Source: Aureimonas sp. AU20 (GTDB lineage: Bacteria; Pseudomonadota; Alphaproteobacteria; Rhizobiales; Rhizobiaceae). From it: DNA of 64,000 nt. The notes beneath the pieces are model-generated. The model made no database searches. It saw nothing but the letters and a program-made list of their open reading frames with translations, and had not been told where the DNA came from. Shown here one piece after another: positions 29,404 through 37,248 of this stretch (position 1 is the first letter of the stretch; each line of letters begins with the position of its first letter). Where the stretch lies: positions 3,410,001 through 3,474,000 of the forward strand of contig NZ_CP006367.1 in NCBI RefSeq assembly GCF_001442755.1. The letters run 5' to 3'. A program made the position numbers and the translations under genes.

Positions 29404-30840
29404 TCAGGCGGCGTGGACGCCGTCCGAGCCGATCGTCGCGATGCGGATCATGTTGGTGGCGCCCGGCGTGCCCAACGGAACGCCGGCTGTCACGATGATG
29501 CGCTCGCCCGGCTGCGCGAAGCCCTGTTCCACGGCGAGACGGCAGGCCTTGTCGACCATGTCTTCCATGTCCACCGCATCCGGCGAGATCACGCAGTGCA
29601 GACCCCAGCCGAGGCTGAGACGGCGCACGGTGGCCTCGATCGGCGAGAGCGGCAGGATCGGGATCTGCGGGCGCTCGCGCGCCATGCGCAGGCCCGAATT
29701 GCCCGAACCCGTATAGGTCACGATCGCCGCGACCTTCAGCGTTTCGGCGATCTGGCGCGCGGCGAGCGACACGGCGTCCGCCCCGGTCGCCTCGGCCGAG
29801 GGGCGCTGCGCGAAAATGATGCCGGGATAGAGCGTGTCCTTCTCCACTTCGACCGCGATGCGATCCATCGTGGCGACGGCCTCGACCGGATACTGGCCGG
29901 CAGCCGATTCGGCCGAAAGCATGACGGCATCGGCGCCCTCGAACACGGCGATCGACACGTCGGACACCTCGGCGCGCGTCGGCACCGGGGCGGTGATCAT
30001 GGATTCCAGCATCTGCGTGGCGACCACGACCGGCTTGCCCGCGCGGCGTGCGGCGCGCGTCATGCGCTTCTGAATGCCAGGCACCTGCTCCAGCGGCATT
30101 TCGACGCCGAGATCGCCGCGCGCGACCATGATGGCGTCGGAGAGCTCGATGATCTCGTCCAGCCGCTCCACGGCCTGCGGCTTCTCGATCTTCGACATGA
30201 TGCCGGCGCGGCCGCGCGCCAGCTTGCGCGCCTCGATCAGGTCCTCGGGCCGCTGGATGAAGGACAGGGCCAGCCAGTCGACATTCTCGGACAGGACGGC
30301 TTCGAGATCGCGCCGGTCCTTCTCGGTCAGGGCGCCGCTGGTCAGCAGCGTGTCGGGCAGGCTAACGCCCTTCTTGTCCGAGATGCGCGTGCCGGCGACC
30401 ACCATGCAGCGGATCGAACGCCCGTCCGATTCCAGCGCGACGAGATGCAGCCGGCCGTCGTCGATCAGAAGCCGGTGGCCGGCGCGGACGGATTCCAAAA
30501 TCTCGGGATGGGGCAGGTAGACGCGCGTCGCGTCGCCCGGCTCGGGATTGTCGTCCAGCGTGATGATGTCACCCGGGGCGAGATCGACCTTGCCTTCCTT
30601 GAACTTGCCGACGCGCAGCTTCGGACCCTGGAGGTCGGCCAGGATGCCGATCGGGCGGCCGACATCGGCCTCGACACTGCGGATGCGCCGCACGAGCTCG
30701 CGCATCGCGTCATGCTCGGTGTGGCTCATGTTGATACGGAAGACGTCGGCGCCCGCGTCGAAGAGCTTGCGGATCATCGCCTCTTCGGAAGAGGCAGGGC
30801 CGAGCGTGGCGAGAATCTTGACCCGTCGATTGCGTTTCAT
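29404..30840 (-). CDS. pyk: Pyruvate kinase
   Basis: Pyruvate kinase converts phosphoenolpyruvate and ADP to pyruvate and ATP. The 478-residue protein shows KILATLGPASS (about 8-18), FRINMSHTEHD (about 33-43), the catalytic lysine region IMSKIEKPQAVERLDEI (about 214-230), MVARGDLGVEMP and the TQMLESM substrate site. Its ATG overlaps the stop of the upstream DUF1036 gene by four bases (ATGA), so the two are coupled. It is the last gene of that pair. Confidence 0.97.
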   Translation of the reverse strand: MKRNRRVKILATLGPASSEEAMIRKLFDAGADVFRINMSHTEHDAMRELVRRIRSVEADVGRPIGILADLQGPKLRVGKFKEGKVDLAPGDIITLDDNPEPGDATRVYLPHPEILESVRAGHRLLIDDGRLHLVALESDGRSIRCMVVAGTRISDKKGVSLPDTLLTSGALTEKDRRDLEAVLSENVDWLALSFIQRPEDLIEARKLARGRAGIMSKIEKPQAVERLDEIIELSDAIMVARGDLGVEMPLEQVPGIQKRMTRAARRAGKPVVVATQMLESMITAPVPTRAEVSDVSIAVFEGADAVMLSAESAAGQYPVEAVATMDRIAVEVEKDTLYPGIIFAQRPSAEATGADAVSLAARQIAETLKVAAIVTYTGSGNSGLRMARERPQIPILPLSPIEATVRRLSLGWGLHCVISPDAVDMEDMVDKACRLAVEQGFAQPGERIIVTAGVPLGTPGATNMIRIATIGSDGVHAA

Positions 30841-31307
30841 GGCTTTGGTGTCTCCCCGCGAGGCGATTCGGTGAGCTGAACCATCCAGCTTCCCTGTCCG
30901 CCGGTGTCATACTCCCGGAACCCCATCTTCTGGAACCCGCGAGCGAAGCAATCCTTGACCCCGACGATGCGGAATTCATTCTCCGCGATGCACATGTCAA
31001 CCGTACCGGCCCAGCGGCCGAGCCCCTCGGCATCCTCGGCGTAGAGATAGTAGTAGCGCGAGTGCAACTCCCCCTCGACCACGGAGCGGCACGTCGTCGC
31101 CGGGATACGCCACCAGCCCTCGCTGACCCAGCCTTCCGCCGTGCGCTGGCCGACCGCGACGCCGACCAGGGTCTGGGTGCCGTTGCAGACGCGAAAGTCC
31201 GCGCGGGCGGGGGAAGACAGCGCCGGGGCACCGAAAAACGAGGCGCCGAAGGCAAGACACAGGGCAACTGCCGGAGCACGCGGGCCCCTGAGCGAACGGA
31301 ACGACAT
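30837..31307 (-). CDS. DUF1036 secreted protein
   Basis: A 156-residue protein with a signal peptide (about 1-36, ending LSSPARA), followed by a DUF1036 domain: FRVCNGTQTLVGVAVGQR, GWWRIPATTCRSVVEGEL, and SRYYYLYAEDAEG. Several conserved cysteines (in VCNGT, TTCRSV, DMCIAEN and DCFARG) could pair in the periplasm. The function is unknown; in Rhizobiales it lies next to pyk as here. The ATG at 31307 has AAGGA upstream. A TTGACA at about 31373 could be its -35, but the -10 is poor. Confidence 0.87.
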   Translation of the reverse strand: MSFRSLRGPRAPAVALCLAFGASFFGAPALSSPARADFRVCNGTQTLVGVAVGQRTAEGWVSEGWWRIPATTCRSVVEGELHSRYYYLYAEDAEGLGRWAGTVDMCIAENEFRIVGVKDCFARGFQKMGFREYDTGGQGSWMVQLTESPRGETPKP

Positions 31308-31528
31308 GGGCGGTCCTTGCGGGGGAGATGGGTCGAATTGTCTTCGTTCTGGCATAAGCGATCGGTCTGTCAACGCAAGGGCCGCGAAGGGGATCTCGAG
31401 GGCGGGATGCGCGAGCCGGCTCGCGGACGCGTCCTGCCCCGGCCACCTTGCGATGCCCGGCAGGCGGGCCGATATGCCAGCCAGGACATCTGAGCGCGCC
31501 CGCGCCCCAACCTTCAGGAAATTTTCCG

Positions 31529-31846
31529 ATGAGCCTTTCGCGCGAACAGGAAACCGAGATCGAGGCCGCCGTCTTCCGCCGCCTGCGCGACCATCTTCTG
31601 GCGCGCGGCGACGTGCAGAACATCGACCTGATGAACCTCGCCGGCTTCTGCCGCAACTGCCTGGCCAACTGGTACCGCGACGCAGCGGAGGCCGGCGGCA
31701 CGGCGATGACCAAGGAGACTGCCCGCGAGATCGTCTATGGCATGCCCTACGAGGAATGGCGCGCCCTGCACCAGAAGGACGCAACCGGCGACCAGCTCGC
31801 CGCCTTCGAGACCAACCGTCCGAAGGACGAGGAGCGGCATCGCTGA
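31529..31846 (+). CDS. DUF1244 family protein
   Basis: A 105-residue protein of the DUF1244 family with the diagnostic MNLAGFCRNCLANWYRDAA (about 35-53) including a CRNC motif, and EIVYGMPYEEWRALHQK. A small helical fold is known for the family, but no role. The ATG at 31529 gives the family start (MSLSREQETEIEAAVFRRL); the frame upstream is unconserved. Located between the DUF1036 gene (divergent) and gapR. Confidence 0.87.
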   Translation: MSLSREQETEIEAAVFRRLRDHLLARGDVQNIDLMNLAGFCRNCLANWYRDAAEAGGTAMTKETAREIVYGMPYEEWRALHQKDATGDQLAAFETNRPKDEERHR

Positions 31847-32004
31847 AGAGCGGCGATCCCGTCTCTCGCAGGACGCGGCGGGGGCGGGATCGGCGCGCCG
31901 GAGCCCGCTCGGTAAGGCTCCGGTAACCATTCCGCGTCATCGAAGAAGGAGGAAACGCGGCCGGCTCGTCCGGCGCCTTTGTCGTGATTTGAGAAGAGGC
32001 TCCC

Positions 32005-32262
32005 ATGTCGAACGCCACCGATGACGTCGCCCAGGATCAGCTCCGCTCCTTCGTGGAACGGATCGAGCGCCTGGAAGAGGAAAAGAAGACGATCTCCGAC
32101 GACATCAAGGACGTCTATGCCGAGGCCAAGGGCAACGGCTTCGACACCAAGGTGCTGCGCAAGGTGATCTCGCTGCGCAAGCAGGACGCGCAGGAGCGGC
32201 AGGAGCAGGAGGCCATTCTCGACCTCTATCTCCAGGCCCTCGGCATGGCCGCGAGCGCCTGA
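32005..32262 (+). CDS. gapR: Nucleoid-associated protein GapR (DUF2312)
   Basis: GapR is an alphaproteobacterial DNA-binding protein that clamps overtwisted, AT-rich DNA ahead of replication and transcription and is needed for normal growth in Caulobacter. The 85-residue product matches it closely: [19 protein letters not shown], then [20 protein letters not shown] and [20 protein letters not shown]. It is a coiled-coil dimer or tetramer. It is 290 bp from the convergent mucR, a second DNA-binding protein with a taste for AT-rich targets. Confidence 0.93.
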   Translation: MSNATDDVAQDQLRSFVERIERLEEEKKTISDDIKDVYAEAKGNGFDTKVLRKVISLRKQDAQERQEQEAILDLYLQALGMAASA

Positions 32263-32553
32263 GCCGAACCGTCCGAAAATGGGCCGAAATGAATGCGCCG
32301 GTTATGCCGGCGTGTTCGATCCGACAGCCGCCCGCCAACTTTGCGAACCGGACCCATCTCGATCAAACCGTCTTGGGATATGTAGCGTCGGCTTCGAGGT
32401 CATATGGTGCGAGGGGCAAGACGAAGCCGCATCATCTTCGAGCAACCCGAACCTAAGTTCGAGCGAACGCGATGCAACAAAGCCCAGGCGGAGGGCTTAC
32501 AAAGCCTGCCCTACCGAACTTGGACCGTCGCGTCGGGAAATTTTGGCGCTGTG

Positions 32554-32982
32554 TCAGCCGCGCGCGCGACGGCGCGTGTAACCCAGGCCCATCTGCTTCG
32601 CGAGGCGCGAGCGCGCCGCAGCATAATTCGGGGCCACCATGGGATAGTCGGCCGGCAGATCCCATTTGTCGCGGTATTCCTCGGGCGACATGTTGTAGTG
32701 GGTCATCAAGTGGCGCTTCAGCGACTTGAACTTCTTCCCGTCCTCAAGACAGATGATGTAATCGTCCGTCACCGAACGCTTCACCGACACGGCCGGCTTG
32801 GGCTTCTCGGCCTGGGGCGCGGGGGGCGCGACGCCGGCTTGGCTAAGAGCGGAATGGACGTCGAGGATCAGGGCCGGCAAGTCGCCGACCGGTAAAGAGT
32901 TCTTGCTGACATAAGCGGCAACCACTTCGGCCGTCAGCTCCATCAACATGTCCGAGTTGTCGACCTGGTCGATCTCGCTCAT
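32554..32982 (-). CDS. mucR: MucR/Ros family zinc-finger transcriptional regulator
   Basis: MucR proteins are H-NS-like silencers and cell-cycle regulators in alphaproteobacteria, controlling exopolysaccharide, motility and virulence genes. The 142-residue protein has the N-terminal oligomerisation part ([14 protein letters not shown]), a zinc-finger region with [20 protein letters not shown], and the conserved [20 protein letters not shown] and [16 protein letters not shown]. Only one cysteine is present; the second zinc ligand would be the nearby Asp, as in MucR and Ros relatives. It is monocistronic with a long AT-richer leader, suggesting autoregulation. Confidence 0.94.
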   Translation of the reverse strand: MSEIDQVDNSDMLMELTAEVVAAYVSKNSLPVGDLPALILDVHSALSQAGVAPPAPQAEKPKPAVSVKRSVTDDYIICLEDGKKFKSLKRHLMTHYNMSPEEYRDKWDLPADYPMVAPNYAAARSRLAKQMGLGYTRRRARG

Positions 32983-33583
32983 CTTTTCAACCTGTCTTGA
33001 GGCAACCCATCACGCTTGGAACGGCACCCATGCCCTTTACCATTCAAGCGGCTCGAACCAGCAAATATCTAGAAGCAAATCGAATGGCTTCCAGTCTATC
33101 AGCACCTGCTTTCGAGAAAAGGTGTCGGTTGCGACACCCAAGTCTTTCAAAGCGGACACGCCGTATTCAGTCAAACTTCACCCAATGTCAACGGGTGGAT
33201 GACACAGGCAAGAATTTGGGGTGCCGAGCTCATATTACGGATTGGTAATCCACGCACAGCCTGCGAGAGAATTCCACATGCGTAGTGCAGGCGAAGGCCC
33301 GACGCCCGCGTTCAACTGCCACGGCGCTGGAACACAATAGAGCCGACGCAGGGTACGTGTCGGATCTTCCTAAGGATGTTAGGGACCAAATATTTCCCTT
33401 GCGAGAGAAGATCGCCCTGCCTTCCCACTACGGGCGTTCGGCCGCCCGGTCGTCTCCCTGTCCTGCGACGGTAAAGCGAAGCCTTCCATGCAACGGGAGG
33501 TTTCAAGGCGCGCCGCGCGGCGCCAGGGGATGGATCATGGGTGAGCGGCGCGAGCTGCCATTCCACTCTTCGCATTGCAAAAC
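32983..33583. other. Long noncoding region upstream of mucR
   Basis: About 600 bp between mucR and the DUF882 terminator with no convincing gene on either strand. The first 270 bp (32983-33250) look lower in GC than the neighbourhood, with runs such as GCAAATATCTAGAAGCAAAT, the kind of sequence MucR binds in its own promoter. The rest (33250-33580) has no ribosome site with a conserved frame. Small RNAs cannot be excluded. Confidence 0.4.
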
Positions 33584-33610
33584 AAAAGGGCACCCCGGGA
33601 GGTGCCCTTC
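33579..33610 (-). terminator. Rho-independent terminator of the DUF882 gene
   Basis: On the minus strand AAGGGCACC / GGTGCCCTT is followed by TTGTTTTGC, 70 bp after the DUF882 stop. Confidence 0.8.
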
Positions 33611-33678
33611 GATCCATTCAGACCTCTTACCGAGGCAACGGGGTCGTGCCCCGCAGCCCGGTCGGCGGCCAGAATCGG

Positions 33679-35664
33679 TTAGTCGATCTTGTGGACCGGC
33701 AGGAAGTTCACGGCATTGCCTTCGAAATGCTGAGGCCCTGCCGGCGAACCGCCCTTCTGCGAGAACCCGCGCGAGAAGACGGCGCTGGGAAGATTGCCGA
33801 TCAGATTGTCGGCGACGGGCCGCGTCAGCTTCTCCTCGATCGCCCGGCGCTCCGGGCTGGTGATCAGGGAAGCGATGGCGATGCGCTTGGCGATCTGATC
33901 GGGACTCACCTTTCGCACGGTCTTGCCGACCGCTGCTTCGGCTTCGCCAACGACACGTCCGCCCCTTGCCGTTCGCGCAGTGGACTTGGCGGCCGGCGCG
34001 GCGGACATGGCATGGGCGAGGTTCGACCGGCTCGTCGGCGGCTTGGCCTCCAGGGAAGCCACGCGCAGGTTGGCATTCGCCTCCAGCGGCGGACTCGCCG
34101 CTTCCGCCGGCCGCGCAAGCGGAGCGGCGATCGCCGATTGCGGCCGGGCGGACGGCGTCGCGACATGCTGCGCCACGGCGATCGTGGCAGCGGCGGGAAC
34201 CGGGGCGGCGGCCGGCGTTTGCACGGGGGCACTGACCGGCGCTTCCGGCATGGCGGCGGCGATGATGGCTTCCGGCGTCAAGGCGTCGTCTGCCTCGGTG
34301 ATCAGAGCCTTCTCGCTCGGCACGGCGACCGGGGCGCCTCGCAACACGGCCTCGAAGGGCGGTCGCTCACGCGGCATGGGAACCGCATAGGCAAGCTGGC
34401 CCGGGGCAGCCGGCGGCGGCTCCGCCTCTTCCAGCGCGGCGACGAGCGTCGCGTCGAGCGCTTTTGCGGCGGCAGGGCGAGACGGCGCGCTGGAGGGCAA
34501 GGGAACGCGGGAGGGCGCCAGCGCGGCCACCTCGACCTCTTCCTCCTCCTCGCGGCGCGGGGGCGTGACGGCGGGAATCGCGGCGGGCGGGGTAGAGCGA
34601 CGCGGCGCCGAACTATCGAACACGTCGCGCTCGGCCATGGGAACGCCGGCCGGCAAGGCGGCGGGCGCTGCGGGCCGGGTCGGCCGGACGCTCGCCACCT
34701 GGACCTCGGGCTCGGGCTGCGGCGCGGCGCGGGCCGGCGCGGGGGCACGGGCGGGCGCGGGCTTGCCGACCTGCGCGGCCTGAGCCTCCGCCTCGTCCTC
34801 GGCCTCCTCGTTGCCGCCGCCGAACAGCATGGCGAGCAGCGACCTGCCGCCGCTGGAGCGCGACGAGGCGATCTGGATGTCGTTGGAGCCCTTGCGCTTG
34901 TTGTAGGAGGCGAGCGCGGTCTCGTAGCCCGGCAGCGGCTTGCCGTCGGCGGGCAGATGGATCGTGTTGCCCTTCGGGAAGACGGAGGCGAGTTCCTGGC
35001 GGCTCATGCGCGGCCAGTAGCGACCCTTGCCGGTGTCGTAGTGGACGAAGGGCGAGCCGGAGCGCGGATAATAGCCGACGCCGCCGATCTGCATGCGAAG
35101 GCCGATGTCACGCAGTTTCTTCAGCGGCACGTCGGGCAGATACCAGTCCACCGCCTTACCGGCCATGTGCAGGCTGTTGCCCGCGACGCCGGACGAGCGC
35201 GAGCGCAGCATGGCATTGGTGCCGGACGAGCGATAACCGCCGATGATGTGGATGTAGCTGCGCGAGCCGGACTGGCGATACGCTTCCCAAAGCACGTCGA
35301 GAAGGTTCGGGTCCATGTTGGTCGGCTTGTTCTCGCGCCAGTCGCGCAGCGCCCAGTTGGCCTTCTTCAGACCGTCGGGCAGGAACTTGCCGTCCTTCTT
35401 GTAGGTGATCTCCGTCTTCTCGTTGAGATGGACGTGATAGAGCTTCAGGGTGCGGGTTTCGGCGCGCGCGGCCACCATTCCCGCCGAGGTCATCGCCATC
35501 AGGCCGACCAGGAAGACCACGGCGCGCTGAGCGGCGCGTCGCGATACGCATTCGGTCCATCCGAACATGCGGACAAATTCCCCCGGTGTGTGTGTCGACG
35601 CCCCTGCTGCGGTTCGTGCGACCTGTCCCCCGACCGGGCAACAGATCACAAGGGACTGCGGCAT
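33679..35664 (-). CDS. DUF882 (MepK-like) peptidoglycan peptidase with long Pro/Ala-rich tail
   Basis: The N-terminal part has a hydrophobic export signal (AVVFLVGLMAMTSAGMVAARA, about 48-68) followed by a DUF882/peptidase M15 domain (about 70-235) with IIGGYRSSGTNAMLRS, NSLHMAGKAVDWYLPD and FVHYDTG, holding the zinc ligands H, D and H. Related MepK enzymes cut meso-DAP cross-links in the cell wall. Residues about 285-560 are a low-complexity Pro/Ala/Glu stretch, and the last 70 residues again look folded. The ATG at 35664 has GGAGAGG ten bases upstream; the ATG at 35568 would place the signal more usually, near the N-terminus. At 661 residues it is far longer than MepK. Confidence 0.82.
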   Translation of the reverse strand: MPQSLVICCPVGGQVARTAAGASTHTPGEFVRMFGWTECVSRRAAQRAVVFLVGLMAMTSAGMVAARAETRTLKLYHVHLNEKTEITYKKDGKFLPDGLKKANWALRDWRENKPTNMDPNLLDVLWEAYRQSGSRSYIHIIGGYRSSGTNAMLRSRSSGVAGNSLHMAGKAVDWYLPDVPLKKLRDIGLRMQIGGVGYYPRSGSPFVHYDTGKGRYWPRMSRQELASVFPKGNTIHLPADGKPLPGYETALASYNKRKGSNDIQIASSRSSGGRSLLAMLFGGGNEEAEDEAEAQAAQVGKPAPARAPAPARAAPQPEPEVQVASVRPTRPAAPAALPAGVPMAERDVFDSSAPRRSTPPAAIPAVTPPRREEEEEVEVAALAPSRVPLPSSAPSRPAAAKALDATLVAALEEAEPPPAAPGQLAYAVPMPRERPPFEAVLRGAPVAVPSEKALITEADDALTPEAIIAAAMPEAPVSAPVQTPAAAPVPAAATIAVAQHVATPSARPQSAIAAPLARPAEAASPPLEANANLRVASLEAKPPTSRSNLAHAMSAAPAAKSTARTARGGRVVGEAEAAVGKTVRKVSPDQIAKRIAIASLITSPERRAIEEKLTRPVADNLIGNLPSAVFSRGFSQKGGSPAGPQHFEGNAVNFLPVHKID

Positions 35665-35706
35665 GAAAATGACACCTCTCCAATTTCTTTGCCACTACAC
35701 AAGAAA

Positions 35707-35714
35707 ATGGTTAA
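35707..35714 (-). promoter_or_regulatory. Candidate CtrA half-site upstream of the DUF882 gene
   Basis: TTAACCAT on the minus strand matches a CtrA half-site, 43 bp before the upstream ATG. A cell-wall enzyme under CtrA control would make sense. The motif is short, so this is only a lead. Confidence 0.3.
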
Positions 35715-35755
35715 CGACCAGTGAAAATTCTGTCTTGCCAACCCTTCGGGCAGGC

Positions 35756-37153
35756 TTACGCGGGTGATTCGGGCAGCGACAGCCCGTATTCCTTGAGCTT
35801 CCGATAAAGGGTCGTGCGACCGATTCTCAGCAGTCTCGCCGCCTTGGTCGGCTGGCCTTCGCAATGCTGGAGCGCGCGAAGGATATGCGCACGCTCGACT
35901 TGCGCGAGCGTTGGGAAGTCCTCGTCGGCCGTCTCCTCCATTGGTGAGGCAATGTCGGCGACCACCGATAGGGGCTTGGCTTTCTCCGGCGACCAGCTGT
36001 CCGCAAGCTCGAAATCCTCGGCCTGGAGAACTGCGCCGTCGGCCATCACGGCCGCGCGCCGGATGGCGTTTTCCAACTCGCGGATGTTGCCAGGCCAGCC
36101 ATGGCGCTCGAGGCGCGCGAGCGCGGCCGGCGTAAGATCGGCGCCGGGCAGATGCTCGGCGGCGAAGCGTCGTGCCAGGGCGGCGATCTCCTCCCGCCGC
36201 TCGCGCAGCGGCGGAATCGAGATCGGAAAGACATGGAGGCGGTAGAACAGATCCTCGCGAAAGCGCCCCGCCGCCACGTCGGCGCCGAGGTCACGATGCG
36301 TGGCGGCGATGACGCGCACGTCCACCCGCACTGGACCGGTCGAGCCGATCGGGTCGATCTCGCCTTCCTGCAGGGCGCGCAAGAGCTTCACCTGCGTTTC
36401 GGGAGCGAGTTCGCCGACCTCGTCCAGAAACAGCGTGCCGCCGTCGGCCTGGGCGAACTTGCCGGGGCGGCTGCGCTCGGCGCCGGTGAAGGCGCCGCGC
36501 TCGAAGCCGAAGAGGATACTTTCGGAGAGATCGCGCGGAAGCGCGCCGCAATTGACCGCGACGAAGGGCTTGCTCGCCCGCGCGCTGGCGCGCGCGATGC
36601 GCCGGGCCAGCCATTCCTTGCCGACCCCGGTTTCGCCGAGCACCAGCACGGGGACCATGGAGCGCGACACGCGATCGGCCGCGTCGAGCACCGGGCGCAT
36701 GGCCGGGCTCGGGGCCATCTCGGGCACGTCCGCCCCGCCATCCCTCTCGGCCTGGGCGCGGATCGCCGCCTCGATCGCGGCGCGCACCCTGGCTGGCGAA
36801 ACCGGCTTCACCAGAAAATCCGTGGCCCCGGCGCGCATGGCCTCCACCGCGCGGTCGAGCCGCCCCTCCCCCGTCTGGACCACGACGGGAACGGAGTCGC
36901 CCGCGCCGCGCAACTGGCGCAGGAGATCGAGACCGTCGCCATCGGGCAGACCGAGATCGAGCAGGACGGCGGCAAAGCGCCCGCCGCCGCCTTCCCGCAG
37001 CAGCGCGCGCGCCGCCTGGAGGCTGGCGGCGGCGTCCGTCAGGCCGCCGGCGCGCGCCACATGCGCCTCGCTGAGACGCCGCTGCACGGGATCGTCGTCC
37101 ACGATCAGGACACGAAACGCCCGGTCGGCAGAGGGTTCGCTTTTCACGCTCAT
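35756..37153 (-). CDS. Sigma-54-dependent response regulator (NtrC family)
   Basis: A three-domain activator of 465 residues: receiver (about 15-130) with acidic DDD and phospho-acceptor Asp in LLDLGLPDGDG; AAA+ domain (about 145-375) with Walker A GETGVGKEW, the sigma-54 contact motif ERGAFTGAERS, and Walker B TLFLDEVGEL; and a Fis-type HTH at the C-terminus (TKAARLLRIGRTTLYRKLKE). It thus needs RpoN. No partner kinase is adjacent, so it is an orphan. The ATG at 37153 (MSVKSEPS) is chosen; a GTG at 37195 is possible. It is divergent from pepF, with only 95 bp between starts. Confidence 0.9.
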   Translation of the reverse strand: MSVKSEPSADRAFRVLIVDDDPVQRRLSEAHVARAGGLTDAAASLQAARALLREGGGGRFAAVLLDLGLPDGDGLDLLRQLRGAGDSVPVVVQTGEGRLDRAVEAMRAGATDFLVKPVSPARVRAAIEAAIRAQAERDGGADVPEMAPSPAMRPVLDAADRVSRSMVPVLVLGETGVGKEWLARRIARASARASKPFVAVNCGALPRDLSESILFGFERGAFTGAERSRPGKFAQADGGTLFLDEVGELAPETQVKLLRALQEGEIDPIGSTGPVRVDVRVIAATHRDLGADVAAGRFREDLFYRLHVFPISIPPLRERREEIAALARRFAAEHLPGADLTPAALARLERHGWPGNIRELENAIRRAAVMADGAVLQAEDFELADSWSPEKAKPLSVVADIASPMEETADEDFPTLAQVERAHILRALQHCEGQPTKAARLLRIGRTTLYRKLKEYGLSLPESPA

Positions 37154-37248
37154 CGCACCAATTTGACATGGCAACGATGAAGAGTTTTCTGCCACCCGAA
37201 GAGGGCGGGTTCGCCCGCCCTTCGGCTCAAGCGTTTCGCGAGGTGTTC

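Noticed and set aside
33040..33070. tRNA-like T-arm (GGTTCGAG on the minus strand)
   Set aside because: No acceptor stem or anticodon arm can be built around it.
28511..34000. CRISPR array or tandem repeats
   Set aside because: No regularly spaced repeats were seen here or elsewhere in the window.
33541..35724. 727-codon plus-strand frame opposite the DUF882 gene
   Set aside because: Antisense of the Pro/Ala-rich tail gives a false Gly/Arg-rich protein; the minus-strand product has signal, domain and terminator.
37204..37221. Terminator in the pepF leader
   Set aside because: A strong GGGCGGG-TTCG-CCCGCCC stem but only two T follow; it lies inside a leader and is noted with pepF instead.
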